Origin: Chitinophagaceae bacterium
Lineage (GTDB): Bacteria > Bacteroidota > Bacteroidia > Chitinophagales > Chitinophagaceae
DNA length: 64,000 bases
Direction of reading: 5' to 3'
Assembly (NCBI GenBank): GCA_004028795.1
Contig: SAIW01000023.1
Location: 1 to 64,000 of the forward strand
A model generated the notes under the pieces. It worked only from the letters and a program-made list of their open reading frames with translations, was not told the DNA's origin and did not search any database. The translations under genes and the position numbers were made by a program. Below, in pieces: positions 51,457-60,829 of this stretch. How positions within the stretch are numbered: position 1 is the first letter of the stretch; each line of letters starts with the position of its first letter.

Positions 51457-52327
51457 TCATAATAATAAAAACATTTTATCCGCAATTGAATGGTTCAAAG
51501 GCAGAACACTTTGCATAGCAACCATGCATGCAAAAGAACAAGTGTTGGCCCCTTTACTGGAGAAGCATTTGGGGGTTAAAGTTTGTGTTCCGTATCAACT
51601 GAATACAGATGTATTCGGAACATTTAGTGGTAAAACAAAACGGGTGGTTTCTCCTCTGGAAGCCGCCCTTTTAAAAATTGAAGCAGCCCAAAAAATCACC
51701 GATGCAGATTTGTTTGTAGCCAGTGAAGGTTCTTTCGGTCCGCATCCGCAAATACCTTTTGTGCCCGCAGATGATGAAATACTTGTTTTTAAAGATTATG
51801 CTAACAAGCTGGAGGTTAAAGCTCGGGAACTAAGCTTTGAGACCAACTTTAATGCAGCTTTTTGTAAAGACATAACTGAAGTAAAAGCTTTTGCAGAAAA
51901 GGCTCAGTTTCCCGCTCATGCATTAGTAATTAAAAAAACAAAAGAAGAACCGGATGAAATGTTTTCAGGTATTACTGATTGGGATACACTAAATTATCTT
52001 GCAATAGATATGCTTCAAAAAAACCAATCGGTTTACCTTGAAACAGATATGCGGGCTATGTTTAACCCTACAAGAATGAGAGTAATTGAAAAGGCCTGCG
52101 AAAACTTGATACAGAAGCTTTTTTCATGTTGCCCTTTTTGTAAAACACCCGGTTTTGATGTAACACAAATTATTTCGGGATTATTATGCAGTTGGTGTAG
52201 ACGCCCAACCAATAGCACAGCAGCACATATTTATACTTGCAGTAACTGTTTTTATAAACTCGAAAAAAAATTTCCGTATAACAAAACAGAAGAAGACCCT
52301 ATGTATTGCGATTTTTGCAACCCATAA
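51419..52327 (+). CDS. DUF6671 family zinc-ribbon protein, start uncertain
   Basis: About 302 residues. The conserved part starts near WFKGRTLCIATMHAKEQVLAP, followed by YQLNTDVFGTFSGKTKRV and DLFVASEGSFGPHPQIPFVP. The C terminus has zinc ribbons: CCPFCKTPGF, LLCSWCRRPT, YTCSNCFYKL and YCDFCNP. No function is known for DUF6671. The frame is open across the end of isocitrate dehydrogenase by up to 38 bases; a GTG at 51437 and an ATG at 51524 are alternative starts. The next gene begins 7 bases after its stop, so an operon with the Sua5-type gene is likely. Confidence 0.75.
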   Translation: MVFRATVQDKVSNHNNKNILSAIEWFKGRTLCIATMHAKEQVLAPLLEKHLGVKVCVPYQLNTDVFGTFSGKTKRVVSPLEAALLKIEAAQKITDADLFVASEGSFGPHPQIPFVPADDEILVFKDYANKLEVKARELSFETNFNAAFCKDITEVKAFAEKAQFPAHALVIKKTKEEPDEMFSGITDWDTLNYLAIDMLQKNQSVYLETDMRAMFNPTRMRVIEKACENLIQKLFSCCPFCKTPGFDVTQIISGLLCSWCRRPTNSTAAHIYTCSNCFYKLEKKFPYNKTEEDPMYCDFCNP

Positions 52328-52334
52328 ATAAACA

Positions 52335-53309
52335 ATGTATACAACAGTTACAGGAAATTCTGTTCAGGAGGCCAAGCAATGGCTTTGCAAAAATGAATTA
52401 GTGGCTATACCCACAGAAACTGTATATGGTTTAGCAGCTAATGCATTTAATGCTGAGGCAGTACAAAAAATATTCAGTGTTAAGCAAAGGCCATTATCAA
52501 ACCCTTTAATTCTTCATGTAGCCAATAAAGATACTTTGCAGGCATTGGTTACCCATCTTCCTGATACTGCTGTTGAATTGCTAAAAGCATTTTCGCCCGG
52601 GCCTTTAACCCTATTGCTTAATAAAAACGCAAAAGTGCCCTCAGTTGTTAATGCGGGTTTAGATAAAGTTGCTGTAAGAATACCTAATCATCAGCTTACC
52701 TTAAACCTGTTAGAAAACTTATCATTCCCATTGGCAGCACCCAGTGCAAACCCTTTTGGTTATATCAGCCCAACATCGGCGGAGCATGTTTATTTTCAAC
52801 TCAATACAAAAATTCCTTATATATTAGATGGAGGTTTTTGCAGCAATGGAGTAGAATCTACAGTAGTAGGCTTTAATAATGATACACCGGTTATTTATCG
52901 TTTAGGTATGATTACTAAAGAAGATATAGAATCTGTTTGCGGTGTTTGTGAAATAAATAAGAATCATGTTGTTACAGAAAGTCCGGGCATGTTGCCTTAT
53001 CACTACTCACCGCATACGCCATTAATTATTACTGATAATATTCAGGAAGCGTTACAAAACTATCCTTTGCAAAACACAGGTATTATTACTGTAAGCAGTT
53101 TAATAAATAATGTTCCTGTAAGTAACCAACGTTGTTTAAGCCTTTCAGGAAATATTAATGAAGCTGCGAGAAATTTATACAGATATTTAATTGAGTTAGA
53201 CAGATTACAGTTATCTGTAATTATTGCAGAACGCCTGCCTGATAAAGGTTTGGGAACAACTTTAAATGAAAGGCTTGAAAAAGCAGCAGCTAAAAATATT
53301 TTAAAATAA
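52335..53309 (+). CDS. L-threonylcarbamoyladenylate synthase (Sua5/YwlC type)
   Basis: Forms threonylcarbamoyl-AMP from threonine, bicarbonate and ATP for the t6A modification of tRNA position 37. 324 residues, so it has the YrdC-type catalytic domain (about 1-200) plus the C-terminal Sua5 domain. The YrdC motif LVAIPTETVYGLAANAFN is at about 22-39, the SVKQRPLSNPLILHV segment at 47-61, and the SPGPLTLLL, SANPFGYISPT and DGGFCSNGVESTVVGF segments are conserved. It sits in an operon-like run DUF6671, Sua5-type gene, HTH regulator (14 bases on). Confidence 0.94.
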   Translation: MYTTVTGNSVQEAKQWLCKNELVAIPTETVYGLAANAFNAEAVQKIFSVKQRPLSNPLILHVANKDTLQALVTHLPDTAVELLKAFSPGPLTLLLNKNAKVPSVVNAGLDKVAVRIPNHQLTLNLLENLSFPLAAPSANPFGYISPTSAEHVYFQLNTKIPYILDGGFCSNGVESTVVGFNNDTPVIYRLGMITKEDIESVCGVCEINKNHVVTESPGMLPYHYSPHTPLIITDNIQEALQNYPLQNTGIITVSSLINNVPVSNQRCLSLSGNINEAARNLYRYLIELDRLQLSVIIAERLPDKGLGTTLNERLEKAAAKNILK

Positions 53310-53323
53310 ACTGATATTATAAC

Positions 53324-53692
53324 ATGCCCGGCACTATTATTAAACAGTTCAGAGAGTTTAAAAATTATTCTCAGGAATATGTTGCCAAGCAAATGGGTAT
53401 TTCGCAAAATGCATATAGTAAAATTGAAAACAACATTACACAGCTTACCGTAAACCATGTAAAGCAACTGTCTAAAATTTTAGATATTCCTGTTGTTGAT
53501 TTATTGAAAGATGATTTTGAAATACGTAAGCCCCATCATTTAGATACAGAAGCTAACAGACATACTATTTTGGTTATGCTGAATGATTTACAACATAGCA
53601 TAAAACTGAAAGATGCTGATAAGCATGGGCTTTACCCTGTTTTAGCGGCTCTTATTCAAGCAGCAAAAGATATAAGCATGGAAATAGAGTAA
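53324..53692 (+). CDS. small XRE-type helix-turn-helix regulator
   Basis: 122 residues. An N-terminal HTH_3 domain (about 5-60: IKQFREFKNYSQEYVAKQMGISQNAYSKIENN) is followed by a helical tail (LNDLQHSIKLKDADKHGLYPVLAAL) that may dimerise. Its target genes are unknown; it is 14 bases downstream of the Sua5-type gene and the small secreted protein gene begins 61 bases later. Similar short HTH regulators are common in Bacteroidota. Confidence 0.85.
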   Translation: MPGTIIKQFREFKNYSQEYVAKQMGISQNAYSKIENNITQLTVNHVKQLSKILDIPVVDLLKDDFEIRKPHHLDTEANRHTILVMLNDLQHSIKLKDADKHGLYPVLAALIQAAKDISMEIE

Positions 53693-53753
53693 AGTTTTTG
53701 TTAAACTGTTTTATAATCTACTTTATTTTTATCTGCCAAGTATATTTGCCCGA

Positions 53754-54053
53754 ATGCTTAAAAAAGTTATTACCATATTTCTTTTGTTTACACTATCAAT
53801 ACAAATTTTACCTGTACAGCAATTGGGTAAAGCATTATTTAGTAATTCTTTTAATGAAGAACTTCCGCATGCAAATAATATCAACGATTTGGAAAAAGAT
53901 TGCTGTAAAAAATTAAACAGTGAGTTTATAAACTGGCATCAGAGTTTTTCACAACAAATAGTCATAATTAAAACGCTTCAATATATTCATATCAGCGAAG
54001 CCGTTCCGCATAATCATTCCACTGAAATATTAGTGCCTCCTCCAAATTGTTAG
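53754..54053 (+). CDS. small secreted protein ending VPPPNC
   Basis: 99 residues. An N-terminal hydrophobic stretch (residues 1-20, MLKKVITIFLLFTLSIQILP) is followed by QLGKALFSNSFNEELPHANN, paired cysteines in KDCCKKL, and a C-terminal His/Pro-rich end HNHSTEILVPPPNC. I recall similar small proteins with an ELPH motif and a VPPPN ending upstream of metal-efflux or ion-transport genes in Bacteroidota, but the family has no name I am sure of. Metal binding through the His and Cys residues is an inference. It precedes the SulP remnant and carbonic anhydrase. Confidence 0.65.
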   Translation: MLKKVITIFLLFTLSIQILPVQQLGKALFSNSFNEELPHANNINDLEKDCCKKLNSEFINWHQSFSQQIVIIKTLQYIHISEAVPHNHSTEILVPPPNC

Positions 54054-54094
54054 CAAATTCTTCCGCTAACTATTTTATTCAACCCAAACCATAA

Positions 54095-54319
54095 TGCTGT
54101 AATGCTGTTTTATGCATTACTAAATGGGCATTAATAAAAAAGTTAGAAGAGATAGCCGGCGGAGCTTACTTGTTGATTGACATTTCTGTAGCAGATTTTA
54201 TTGACAAAGACATAATTGAAGCAATAAATAACTTCCTTTGCTATAAATATTTAAAGCAAATTGAGGTAGAAATTAAATTAAGTACCAATAAACCGATGCA
54301 CGCATTATTCAATATTTAA
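54095..54319 (+). pseudogene. C-terminal remnant of a SulP-type anion transporter (STAS domain)
   Basis: In one frame from 54095 to a stop at 54319 the sequence reads NAVLCITKWALIKKLEEI, then AGGAYLLIDISVADFIDKDI and IEAINNFLCYKYLKQIEVEI, about 74 residues. The pattern of LIDxSxxxFIDxDIIExIxxF is the core of the STAS domain at the end of SulP transporters. No ATG opens the frame, no membrane part is present, and the carbonic anhydrase follows at once; SulP-carbonic anhydrase pairs are well known. So a SulP gene was probably lost by deletion. The rest of the gap 54054-54331 has no coding frame. Confidence 0.6.
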
Positions 54320-54331
54320 TACATTAAACTT

Positions 54332-54964
54332 ATGCATTCATATCAAAAACTATTGTTACAAAATAAGGCTTGGGCTTCTGAAAAATTACATGAAGACCCT
54401 GATTTTTTTAACAGGCTTGTAGATATACAAACCCCTGAATTTTTATGGGTGGGTTGTAGTGATAGCCGTGTACCTGCCGACCAGATTACCGGCACACAAC
54501 CCGGAGAAATTTTTGTTCATAGAAACGTTGCCAATTTAGTACTGCATACAGATTTAAACCTGTTGAGTGTGTTGCAATATGCTGTTGAAGTATTAAAGGT
54601 TAAACACATTATTGTTTGCGGTCATTATAACTGCGGTGGTATTAAAGCTGCTTTAACCAATCACTCATTCGGAATAATAAATAAGTGGTTAAGAAACATT
54701 AAAGATGTTTACCGCATTCATAAAGAAGAGTTTGAAAATCTTGAGTCTGAAGAAGAAATAGTAAATAAACTAACAGAATTAAATGTAAAAGAGCAGGTAC
54801 TTAATCTGGCAAAAACCTCTATTGTACAAAAAGCATGGAAGCATGAACAAAGGCCGCATTTACATGGTTGGGTTTACGATTTACACGATGGTATTATTAA
54901 CCCTGTTATAGAAATGCCGGCAGGCACACATATAGACCCGCTTTACGAGTTTGATAATTTATAA
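54332..54964 (+). CDS. beta-class carbonic anhydrase
   Basis: Interconverts CO2 and bicarbonate using zinc. 210 residues. The zinc-site residues Cys42, His98 and Cys101 are in [10 protein letters not shown] (with the Asp44/Arg46 dyad) and [19 protein letters not shown] is conserved. It follows the remnant of a SulP anion transporter and may once have supplied or used its bicarbonate; it is intact now. The type I export genes start 19 bases downstream on the same strand and may be co-transcribed. Confidence 0.95.
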   Translation: MHSYQKLLLQNKAWASEKLHEDPDFFNRLVDIQTPEFLWVGCSDSRVPADQITGTQPGEIFVHRNVANLVLHTDLNLLSVLQYAVEVLKVKHIIVCGHYNCGGIKAALTNHSFGIINKWLRNIKDVYRIHKEEFENLESEEEIVNKLTELNVKEQVLNLAKTSIVQKAWKHEQRPHLHGWVYDLHDGIINPVIEMPAGTHIDPLYEFDNL

Positions 54965-54983
54965 TTTCTATTAAATAATTGCT

Positions 54984-56657
54984 ATGGCTGCAAATAATAC
55001 TGTTTCATTATTATCGGCAGCAAAAAAATTATTAGAGATATTAAAGTTTGACAGAAAAGATATCTCTGCTATTTATTTTTTTGCCTTGCTAGGTGGTCTT
55101 ATTTCTTTATCGCTTCCTTTAGGTATTCAATACATTATAAGTTTTGTACAGGCTAACCAAATATCAGCCTCAATTATTGTATTAATAACGCTTGTATTAA
55201 TTGGTGTTTTTTTAAACGGATTTATACAGGTAAGATTAATGCAGGTTATTGAAAAGATTGAACAAAAACTGTTTGTAAGATACTCTTTAGAATTTGCTGA
55301 CAGATTACCCAAATTAGACATTGAAAAATTAGATGGTTATTATTTACCTGAATTGACCAACAGGTATTTTGATTCTGTTTCATTAATAAAAGGAATAGAA
55401 AAATTATTGTTAGATATACCTGCTGCTGTTATTCAAATTGCATTTGGCTTAATACTGCTGGCTTTGTATCATCCCGTATTTATTGCATTTGGTGCTTTGT
55501 TGTTGATAGTATTGGTTATTATAATAAGGGCAACATCGCCTAAAGGTTTTGCTACCAGTTTAAAAGCAAGCGATTATAAATACAGTATAGCTGCATGGTT
55601 ACAGGAAATTGCAACCAGCATAAAAACATTTAAGTATGCAAAAACAACATCGCTGCACATTAAAAAAGCAGATGAGGCAGTATCCGGCTACTTAACTTCA
55701 AGAACAAGCCATTTTAAAATTTTACTGGCACAATACTGGAGTTTTATTTCATTCAAAATAATTATTACAGCAGCCATGTTAATTGTTGGTTGTGTGTTAT
55801 TGGTTAATCAGCAAATTAATATAGGGCAATTTATTGCGGCAGATATTGTTATACTAACCATTATAGGTTCAGTAGAAAAAATGATTGCATCATTAGATAA
55901 AGTGTACGATGCTTTAACATCAGTTGAAAAGTTGAGTAAAATAACGCACGCATCTGTTGAAGAAGATGGCGATATACCATTAGCAGCAGTTAATGAAGGT
56001 GTATCAATAGAAATGAAAGATGTAAACTTTACTTATGCCAACGGTGTTGCAGGCCTGCGTAACATAAATCTTCAAATTAAAGCAGGTGCATTTGTTTGTG
56101 TATATGGTGCATCAGGTTCGGGCAAATCATCTTTCTTAAGAATGCTTACAGGGGCCTTTAAAAATTATACCGGCAATGTTTTTATTGAAGGCTTACCCAT
56201 CAGCAATTACAGTCTTGGTTCATTGCGTTCTCAAACCGGTATATTATTCGGAAATCAGGATGTGTTTAAAGGAACATTACTGGAAAATATTACCATGGGT
56301 AATGAAGCTATTAGTATTGATGAAGTATATGGTATGGCAGAAAGATTGAGTTTGAAAAATTATTTTCAAACATTGAAAGACGGATTAAATACGTTGGTTG
56401 ACTCTGATGGAAAAAGACTACCTCAAAAAATTAAAAAAGATATTTTATTGATGCGGGCTTTAACAGGCAGGCACAGATTGCTTTTATTAGAAAGTCCTTT
56501 TGAACATTTATCAGAGCAGCATATTGAAATGCTGGTTGATTTTTTAAGGAATGATAAAAATGCAACTGTTATTGTTACTACAGAAACCATTCCGGCAGCT
56601 GCACATTTCGATATGCTTATTACATTAAATGATGGAACCATACAATCAATTCAGTAA
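54984..56657 (+). CDS. type I exporter ABC transporter (membrane + ATPase) with degenerate motifs
   Basis: 557 residues. The N-terminal membrane domain has about six helices (30-300). The nucleotide-binding domain follows at about 340-557. Walker A is normal: GASGSGKS (375-382). But the signature motif LSGGQ is replaced by LPQKI (479-483), the Walker B Asp-Glu is replaced by LLLLES (499-504), and the H-switch reads VTTET (531-535) in place of a histidine. No N-terminal peptidase domain is present. It forms a run with HlyD-type (3 bases on) and TolC-type genes. I recall similar atypical sequences in Bacteroidota exporters, so it may be a family trait rather than decay. Confidence 0.88.
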   Translation: MAANNTVSLLSAAKKLLEILKFDRKDISAIYFFALLGGLISLSLPLGIQYIISFVQANQISASIIVLITLVLIGVFLNGFIQVRLMQVIEKIEQKLFVRYSLEFADRLPKLDIEKLDGYYLPELTNRYFDSVSLIKGIEKLLLDIPAAVIQIAFGLILLALYHPVFIAFGALLLIVLVIIIRATSPKGFATSLKASDYKYSIAAWLQEIATSIKTFKYAKTTSLHIKKADEAVSGYLTSRTSHFKILLAQYWSFISFKIIITAAMLIVGCVLLVNQQINIGQFIAADIVILTIIGSVEKMIASLDKVYDALTSVEKLSKITHASVEEDGDIPLAAVNEGVSIEMKDVNFTYANGVAGLRNINLQIKAGAFVCVYGASGSGKSSFLRMLTGAFKNYTGNVFIEGLPISNYSLGSLRSQTGILFGNQDVFKGTLLENITMGNEAISIDEVYGMAERLSLKNYFQTLKDGLNTLVDSDGKRLPQKIKKDILLMRALTGRHRLLLLESPFEHLSEQHIEMLVDFLRNDKNATVIVTTETIPAAAHFDMLITLNDGTIQSIQ

Positions 56658-56660
56658 ACC

Positions 56661-58025
56661 ATGAAACATCATCATTCATATATAGAATCTGCTATTGAAG
56701 AGCAATTACAAAACAGCAAGCTGCAATCGTTCACCAACATATATCAGATACATAAAAAAAGCAGCATTAAAAAATGGACGATAGCTATTTTAATACTGGT
56801 GTTGGTTGCATTGTTTTTGCCCTGGACGCAAAACATTAAAGCCAAAGGTTCTGTAACAACATTAAGGCAGGAACAAAGAGCCCAGGAATTGAACAGCATT
56901 ATTGCGGGTAAAATTGTAAAGTGGTACGTTAAAGAAGGAGATATTGTGAATGCAGGAGATACTATTTTGCAATTAGGTGAAGTAAAGGTTGATTATTTTG
57001 ACCCTCAACTGTTAAACAGAACTCAACAACAAATACAGGCCAAGCAGCAAAGTATAGAAGGATACAAAGGCAAAGCAACCACTGCCGATACACAGGTTGG
57101 TGCATTAGAAAAAGCAAGTGTATTAAAATTAGCATCGTTAGATAATAAAATAAAACAACAGCAGTTAAAAGCAGAAAGTGATAGTATGGATGTTATTGCT
57201 GCTAATAACGATTTTACCATTTATAAACGACAGATTGATGCTGCTAAAATTATGTTAGACAGTGGAGCTATTGCATTAACTGAGTTTGAAAAAAGAAAAG
57301 CCAACTATCAAACAGCAGCAGCCAAAAAAACAAGTGCAGAAAATAAATTCTTACAAAGCAAACAGGAGTTAATTAATTTAAGAATTGAAAAGAACAGTGT
57401 TGTTCAGGATTATACAGATAAGATTTCTAAAGCACAGGGTGATAAATATTCAGCATTATCGCAGGTTGCATCTACAGATGCAGAGGTAAGCAAACTGCAA
57501 AGTATTTATGCCAGCTACGATGTAAGAAATAAGCTTTATTATATTACTGCACCGCAAAACGGACAAGTTGCTAAAGCCAAAAAAGCAGGTGTTGGAGAAA
57601 TGGTGAAAGAAGGAGATATGGTAGTGCAGATTATTCCGCAAAACATTCAGTATGCTGTTGAAATGTATGTAGCACCAATGGATTTGCCTTTGTTATCAAA
57701 AGGCCAAACTGTACGCTTTGTGTTTGACGGCTTTCCCGCTATAGTTTTCAGCGGATGGCCGAATGCTACTTACGGAACTTTTGCAGGTAAAGTTGCTGTA
57801 ATAGAAAACAGTGTTAGCGGTAACGGTATGTTCAGAGTATTGGTAGCAGAAGATACAACTGATAAACATTGGCCTAAACAGTTACGTTTGGGTGGTGGTG
57901 CACAAGGCATTGCTTTGCTTAAAAATGTTCCGGTGTATTATGAACTATGGCGAAATATTAATGGCTTTCCACCTGAATATTATACAGCAGAAAAAAATGA
58001 TAAAGACACAAAAGAAAAGAAGTAA
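56661..58025 (+). CDS. HlyD-family membrane fusion protein
   Basis: 454 residues. Cytosolic N terminus of about 35 residues, one transmembrane segment (about 36-54: KWTIAILILVLVALFLP), then a periplasmic part: barrel-sandwich elements (GKIVKWYVKEGDIVNAGDTI), a long coiled coil of about 150 residues (115-270), and a C-terminal beta barrel (APQNGQVAKAKKAGVGEMVKEGDM). It links the ABC protein to TolC. The start is 3 bases after the ABC stop. Confidence 0.9.
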   Translation: MKHHHSYIESAIEEQLQNSKLQSFTNIYQIHKKSSIKKWTIAILILVLVALFLPWTQNIKAKGSVTTLRQEQRAQELNSIIAGKIVKWYVKEGDIVNAGDTILQLGEVKVDYFDPQLLNRTQQQIQAKQQSIEGYKGKATTADTQVGALEKASVLKLASLDNKIKQQQLKAESDSMDVIAANNDFTIYKRQIDAAKIMLDSGAIALTEFEKRKANYQTAAAKKTSAENKFLQSKQELINLRIEKNSVVQDYTDKISKAQGDKYSALSQVASTDAEVSKLQSIYASYDVRNKLYYITAPQNGQVAKAKKAGVGEMVKEGDMVVQIIPQNIQYAVEMYVAPMDLPLLSKGQTVRFVFDGFPAIVFSGWPNATYGTFAGKVAVIENSVSGNGMFRVLVAEDTTDKHWPKQLRLGGGAQGIALLKNVPVYYELWRNINGFPPEYYTAEKNDKDTKEKK

Positions 58026-58028
58026 AGA

Positions 58029-59420
58029 ATGAAAAACATATTAATCATACTTTTCATGCTTCCTCTTGCTGTTTTTGGACAAACAGAAAAACAAAAAGTT
58101 TTTTCTGCAGATGAATTTATACAACAGGTTAAACAATATCATCCTGTAGCAAAGCAGGCAGCTATACAGGTAGAAAAAGCAAAAGCAGAGTTATTATCAG
58201 CCAAAGGAAACTTCGATCCAACACTGCAATACACTGCCGATAGAAAAACTTTCGATGGAACAAATTATTATTTCTACAATAATCCTGAATTAAAAATTCC
58301 AACCACATTGCCTGTAGATATTAAAACAGGGTTAGAAGATAATGGCGGAAAATATTTAACCAGTGAAGTAACACCCGGGCAAACAAGTTATGTAGGTGTA
58401 GAAGTTAATGTAGGAAAAGGCTTATTAACTGATAAAAGAAGAACTGTTTTAAAACAGGCAAAGCTTTTGCAAAATCAAACAGAGCAGGAAAGATTAAAAG
58501 CGGTGAATGATTTGTTGTTTGATGCATATGTTACTTACTGGCAATGGGCTGCTGCCTATCAACAAACACAAATTTTTAATAAGTATGTTACTGTTGCAGC
58601 AAACAGGTTGCGTTTGGTTGGCATTGCTTTCAGAAATGGAGATAGAGCTGTAACCGATACTGTAGAAGCTTTTGTACAGGTACAGAATTATAAAATGCAA
58701 TTATCAGAAGCATTAACAAAACTGAATACAGCATCGCTTGAGCTGTCTAATTTTTTATGGATGGCTAATGACAGTGCTTACATTTTACCCACTTATTTTT
58801 TACCTGACACAGTTGCATTTGTTAATACAACAGTTCCGCAACCTGTTGAAGATTTAATCAATCAATCAACTCAAACAAACCCTTCTTTAAAATCTTATGA
58901 TTACAAGTTGAATGCTTTAGATGCTGAAAAGAAATTAAAGTTTCAAACTTTATTACCAACACTTAATGTAAAAGCCAACTTATTAAACAAGGGTTATAAT
59001 GTAGTAAAAGGAGTAGATGGTAATTTTTTTGAAAACAATTATAAGTACGGAATAGATTTTAAAATCCCTTTGTTTTTAAGGGAAGGCAGAGGGGAGTATA
59101 AAAAAGCTAAATTAAAAATTGAAGAAACCAATTTGGAACTGCAGGCAAAAAAATGGCAGATAGAAAATAAAATAAGAACCTATTATACTGAAGCAAGTTT
59201 GTTATTGCAGCAATTGCAGTTGGCACAAACCAATTACAACAGTTACGATTTTTTATTACGTAACGAAGTATTAAAATTTACGAATGGCGAAAGCTCTTTA
59301 TTTATGATTAACAGCAGAGAATCTAAATTGATAGAAACACAACAAAAAATAATTGATTTGCGTGTTAAATATTTCAAAGCAAAATATGCAGCAGAATGGA
59401 TTGCCGGTTTGTTGAAGTAA
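58029..59420 (+). CDS. TolC-family outer membrane efflux protein
   Basis: 463 residues with a signal peptide ending AVFGQ (about residue 18). Two long helical repeats typical of TolC (about 30-250 and 270-450), with HPVAKQAAIQVEKAKAELLSAKG and NPSLKSYDYKLNALDAEKKLK at equivalent positions. It begins 3 bases after the HlyD-type gene, completing a tripartite exporter of 4.4 kb. No substrate gene with a C-terminal secretion signal is apparent next to the system. Convergent with the glycosylase gene, with 5 bases between stops. Confidence 0.9.
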   Translation: MKNILIILFMLPLAVFGQTEKQKVFSADEFIQQVKQYHPVAKQAAIQVEKAKAELLSAKGNFDPTLQYTADRKTFDGTNYYFYNNPELKIPTTLPVDIKTGLEDNGGKYLTSEVTPGQTSYVGVEVNVGKGLLTDKRRTVLKQAKLLQNQTEQERLKAVNDLLFDAYVTYWQWAAAYQQTQIFNKYVTVAANRLRLVGIAFRNGDRAVTDTVEAFVQVQNYKMQLSEALTKLNTASLELSNFLWMANDSAYILPTYFLPDTVAFVNTTVPQPVEDLINQSTQTNPSLKSYDYKLNALDAEKKLKFQTLLPTLNVKANLLNKGYNVVKGVDGNFFENNYKYGIDFKIPLFLREGRGEYKKAKLKIEETNLELQAKKWQIENKIRTYYTEASLLLQQLQLAQTNYNSYDFLLRNEVLKFTNGESSLFMINSRESKLIETQQKIIDLRVKYFKAKYAAEWIAGLLK

Positions 59421-59425
59421 GATAA

Positions 59426-60061
59426 TTAATACCTTATGTTTTTTCTTTTAATGTAATCCCACCAAAGTATGTAAGCAGCAATGGTTCTGTAAGGCTTCCA
59501 TTTTTCAGCTATTAATACAATTTCTTCTTTGCTTGTATGCTTGGGTAATTGCTTTACGTGTTTAATACTGTTCATTAAAGCAATATCTCCTGTTGGAAAA
59601 CAATCTGTTCTGTTTAATGCCATCATTAAAAAAACATCAATCGTCCAGTTGCCGATGCCTTTAATTTTTATCAATTCATTTCTTATAGTTGCATCATCCA
59701 ATTTTTGTAATGATGCAAGATTTATTTTTTGCTGAATGATAGCATTTGCTAATTCTTTTGCATATACAATTTTTTGCCGGCTGAAATAGCAGGCTTTCAA
59801 TGCTTCATTGGTAAGTGCAATAATTTTTTCAGGAGTAACAACCCCGATTTTTTCTTTCAGTTTTAGTAATGCTGCTTTTGCAGATGCTAAAGAAACCTGT
59901 TGTTCTAATATTATATAAATAAGCGTTTCAAAATTGGCTTCTCTGCTGAATAATGGCGGATAGTTATTTTCAGAAATTATTTTACGCAAATCATCATCAC
60001 GCTTTGCCAATTCATTACATAACCTTTTGAAGTTTTTGTTATTGAAAGTTTTAAAAGACAC
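59426..60061 (-). CDS. DNA-3-methyladenine glycosylase II (AlkA-like, HhH-GPD)
   Basis: 211 residues. Base-excision repair glycosylase of the helix-hairpin-helix superfamily. The HhH-GPD motif is LIKIKGIGNWTIDVFLMMALNRTDCFPTGDIALM (about 120-153), with the catalytic Asp in GDIAL. The N-terminal AlkA mixed domain is absent, as in short AlkA-type enzymes. Its start overlaps the stop of the enoyl-CoA hydratase gene at 60061, so it is the last gene of the paaZ run by position. No functional tie to phenylacetate is implied. Confidence 0.88.
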   Translation of the reverse strand: MSFKTFNNKNFKRLCNELAKRDDDLRKIISENNYPPLFSREANFETLIYIILEQQVSLASAKAALLKLKEKIGVVTPEKIIALTNEALKACYFSRQKIVYAKELANAIIQQKINLASLQKLDDATIRNELIKIKGIGNWTIDVFLMMALNRTDCFPTGDIALMNSIKHVKQLPKHTSKEEIVLIAEKWKPYRTIAAYILWWDYIKRKNIRY

Positions 60062-60828
60062 TATGATTTATACTTGGCTTTGAATTGATTGATGAAGCTT
60101 TTACTCTCTTCACTCAAAATTAATTTACCACTTATTGCTGCCCGTTGCAATAACAATTCATTCCAATGTTCTGTGCCTTGCCAGAATGCTTTTTTAATTG
60201 CTGCCATGGCTGCACTACTGTAATTACTAAGTGTAGTTGCCAAGTGTAGAATAGCGTTGTCTAATTCTTCAGTACTTGAAAAAACAGCAGCATATAAACC
60301 TTTTTGTAAAGCCCATTCTGCACTGCGAAAATTAGCAGCATCAATGGCTAATTCATAAGCAGCGGTATTACCTATTTTTCTTTCAACAGCAGGGCCTACT
60401 ACAAACGGACCGATACCTACAGCCAGTTCAGACAATTTTATTTGAGCATGGACGATTGCCAATGTATAATCGCAACTGCTGGCTAAGCCTACACCGCCAC
60501 CTATTGCTTTACCATGTATTCTGCCGATAATAATTTTCGGGCAAACACGCATGGCATTTATCACTTTTGCAAAGCCACTGAAGAATAATAAACCTTGTTC
60601 TTCTGTTTCAATGTTGATTAATTCATCGAAAGATGCACCGGCACAAAAAGTCTTATCACCACCACTTTTCAGTATAATTACTTTACAATTATCATCATTA
60701 GATGCTTTGGTAATTGCATCTACTAATCGCTGTAAAATAACCGCCGGTAAAGAATTGTGTTGCGGAGTATAAAATTCAACAGTTGCAATTTTATTTTCAA
60801 CTGTATAGTTTACGTAAGCTTGCTGCAT
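60061..60828 (-). CDS. enoyl-CoA hydratase/isomerase family protein
   Basis: 255 residues, crotonase fold. The oxyanion-hole segments are FCAGASFDELI (about 61-71) and HGKAIGGGVGLASSCDYTLA (about 105-124). PaaF, PaaG and PaaB-type enzymes of phenylacetate breakdown belong to this fold; the adjacent paaZ (start of this gene is 1 base from its stop) suggests a PaaF- or PaaG-like role. Residue-level assignment is not possible by eye. The active-site acid of dehydratases (Glu) is not clearly in the usual place (about 132-140). Confidence 0.8.
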   Translation of the reverse strand: MQQAYVNYTVENKIATVEFYTPQHNSLPAVILQRLVDAITKASNDDNCKVIILKSGGDKTFCAGASFDELINIETEEQGLLFFSGFAKVINAMRVCPKIIIGRIHGKAIGGGVGLASSCDYTLAIVHAQIKLSELAVGIGPFVVGPAVERKIGNTAAYELAIDAANFRSAEWALQKGLYAAVFSSTEELDNAILHLATTLSNYSSAAMAAIKKAFWQGTEHWNELLLQRAAISGKLILSEESKSFINQFKAKYKS

Positions 60829-60829
60829 A

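Noticed and set aside
53060-53467. 135-residue minus-strand frame over the Sua5/HTH junction
   Set aside because: It crosses two genes that have recognisable families on the plus strand.
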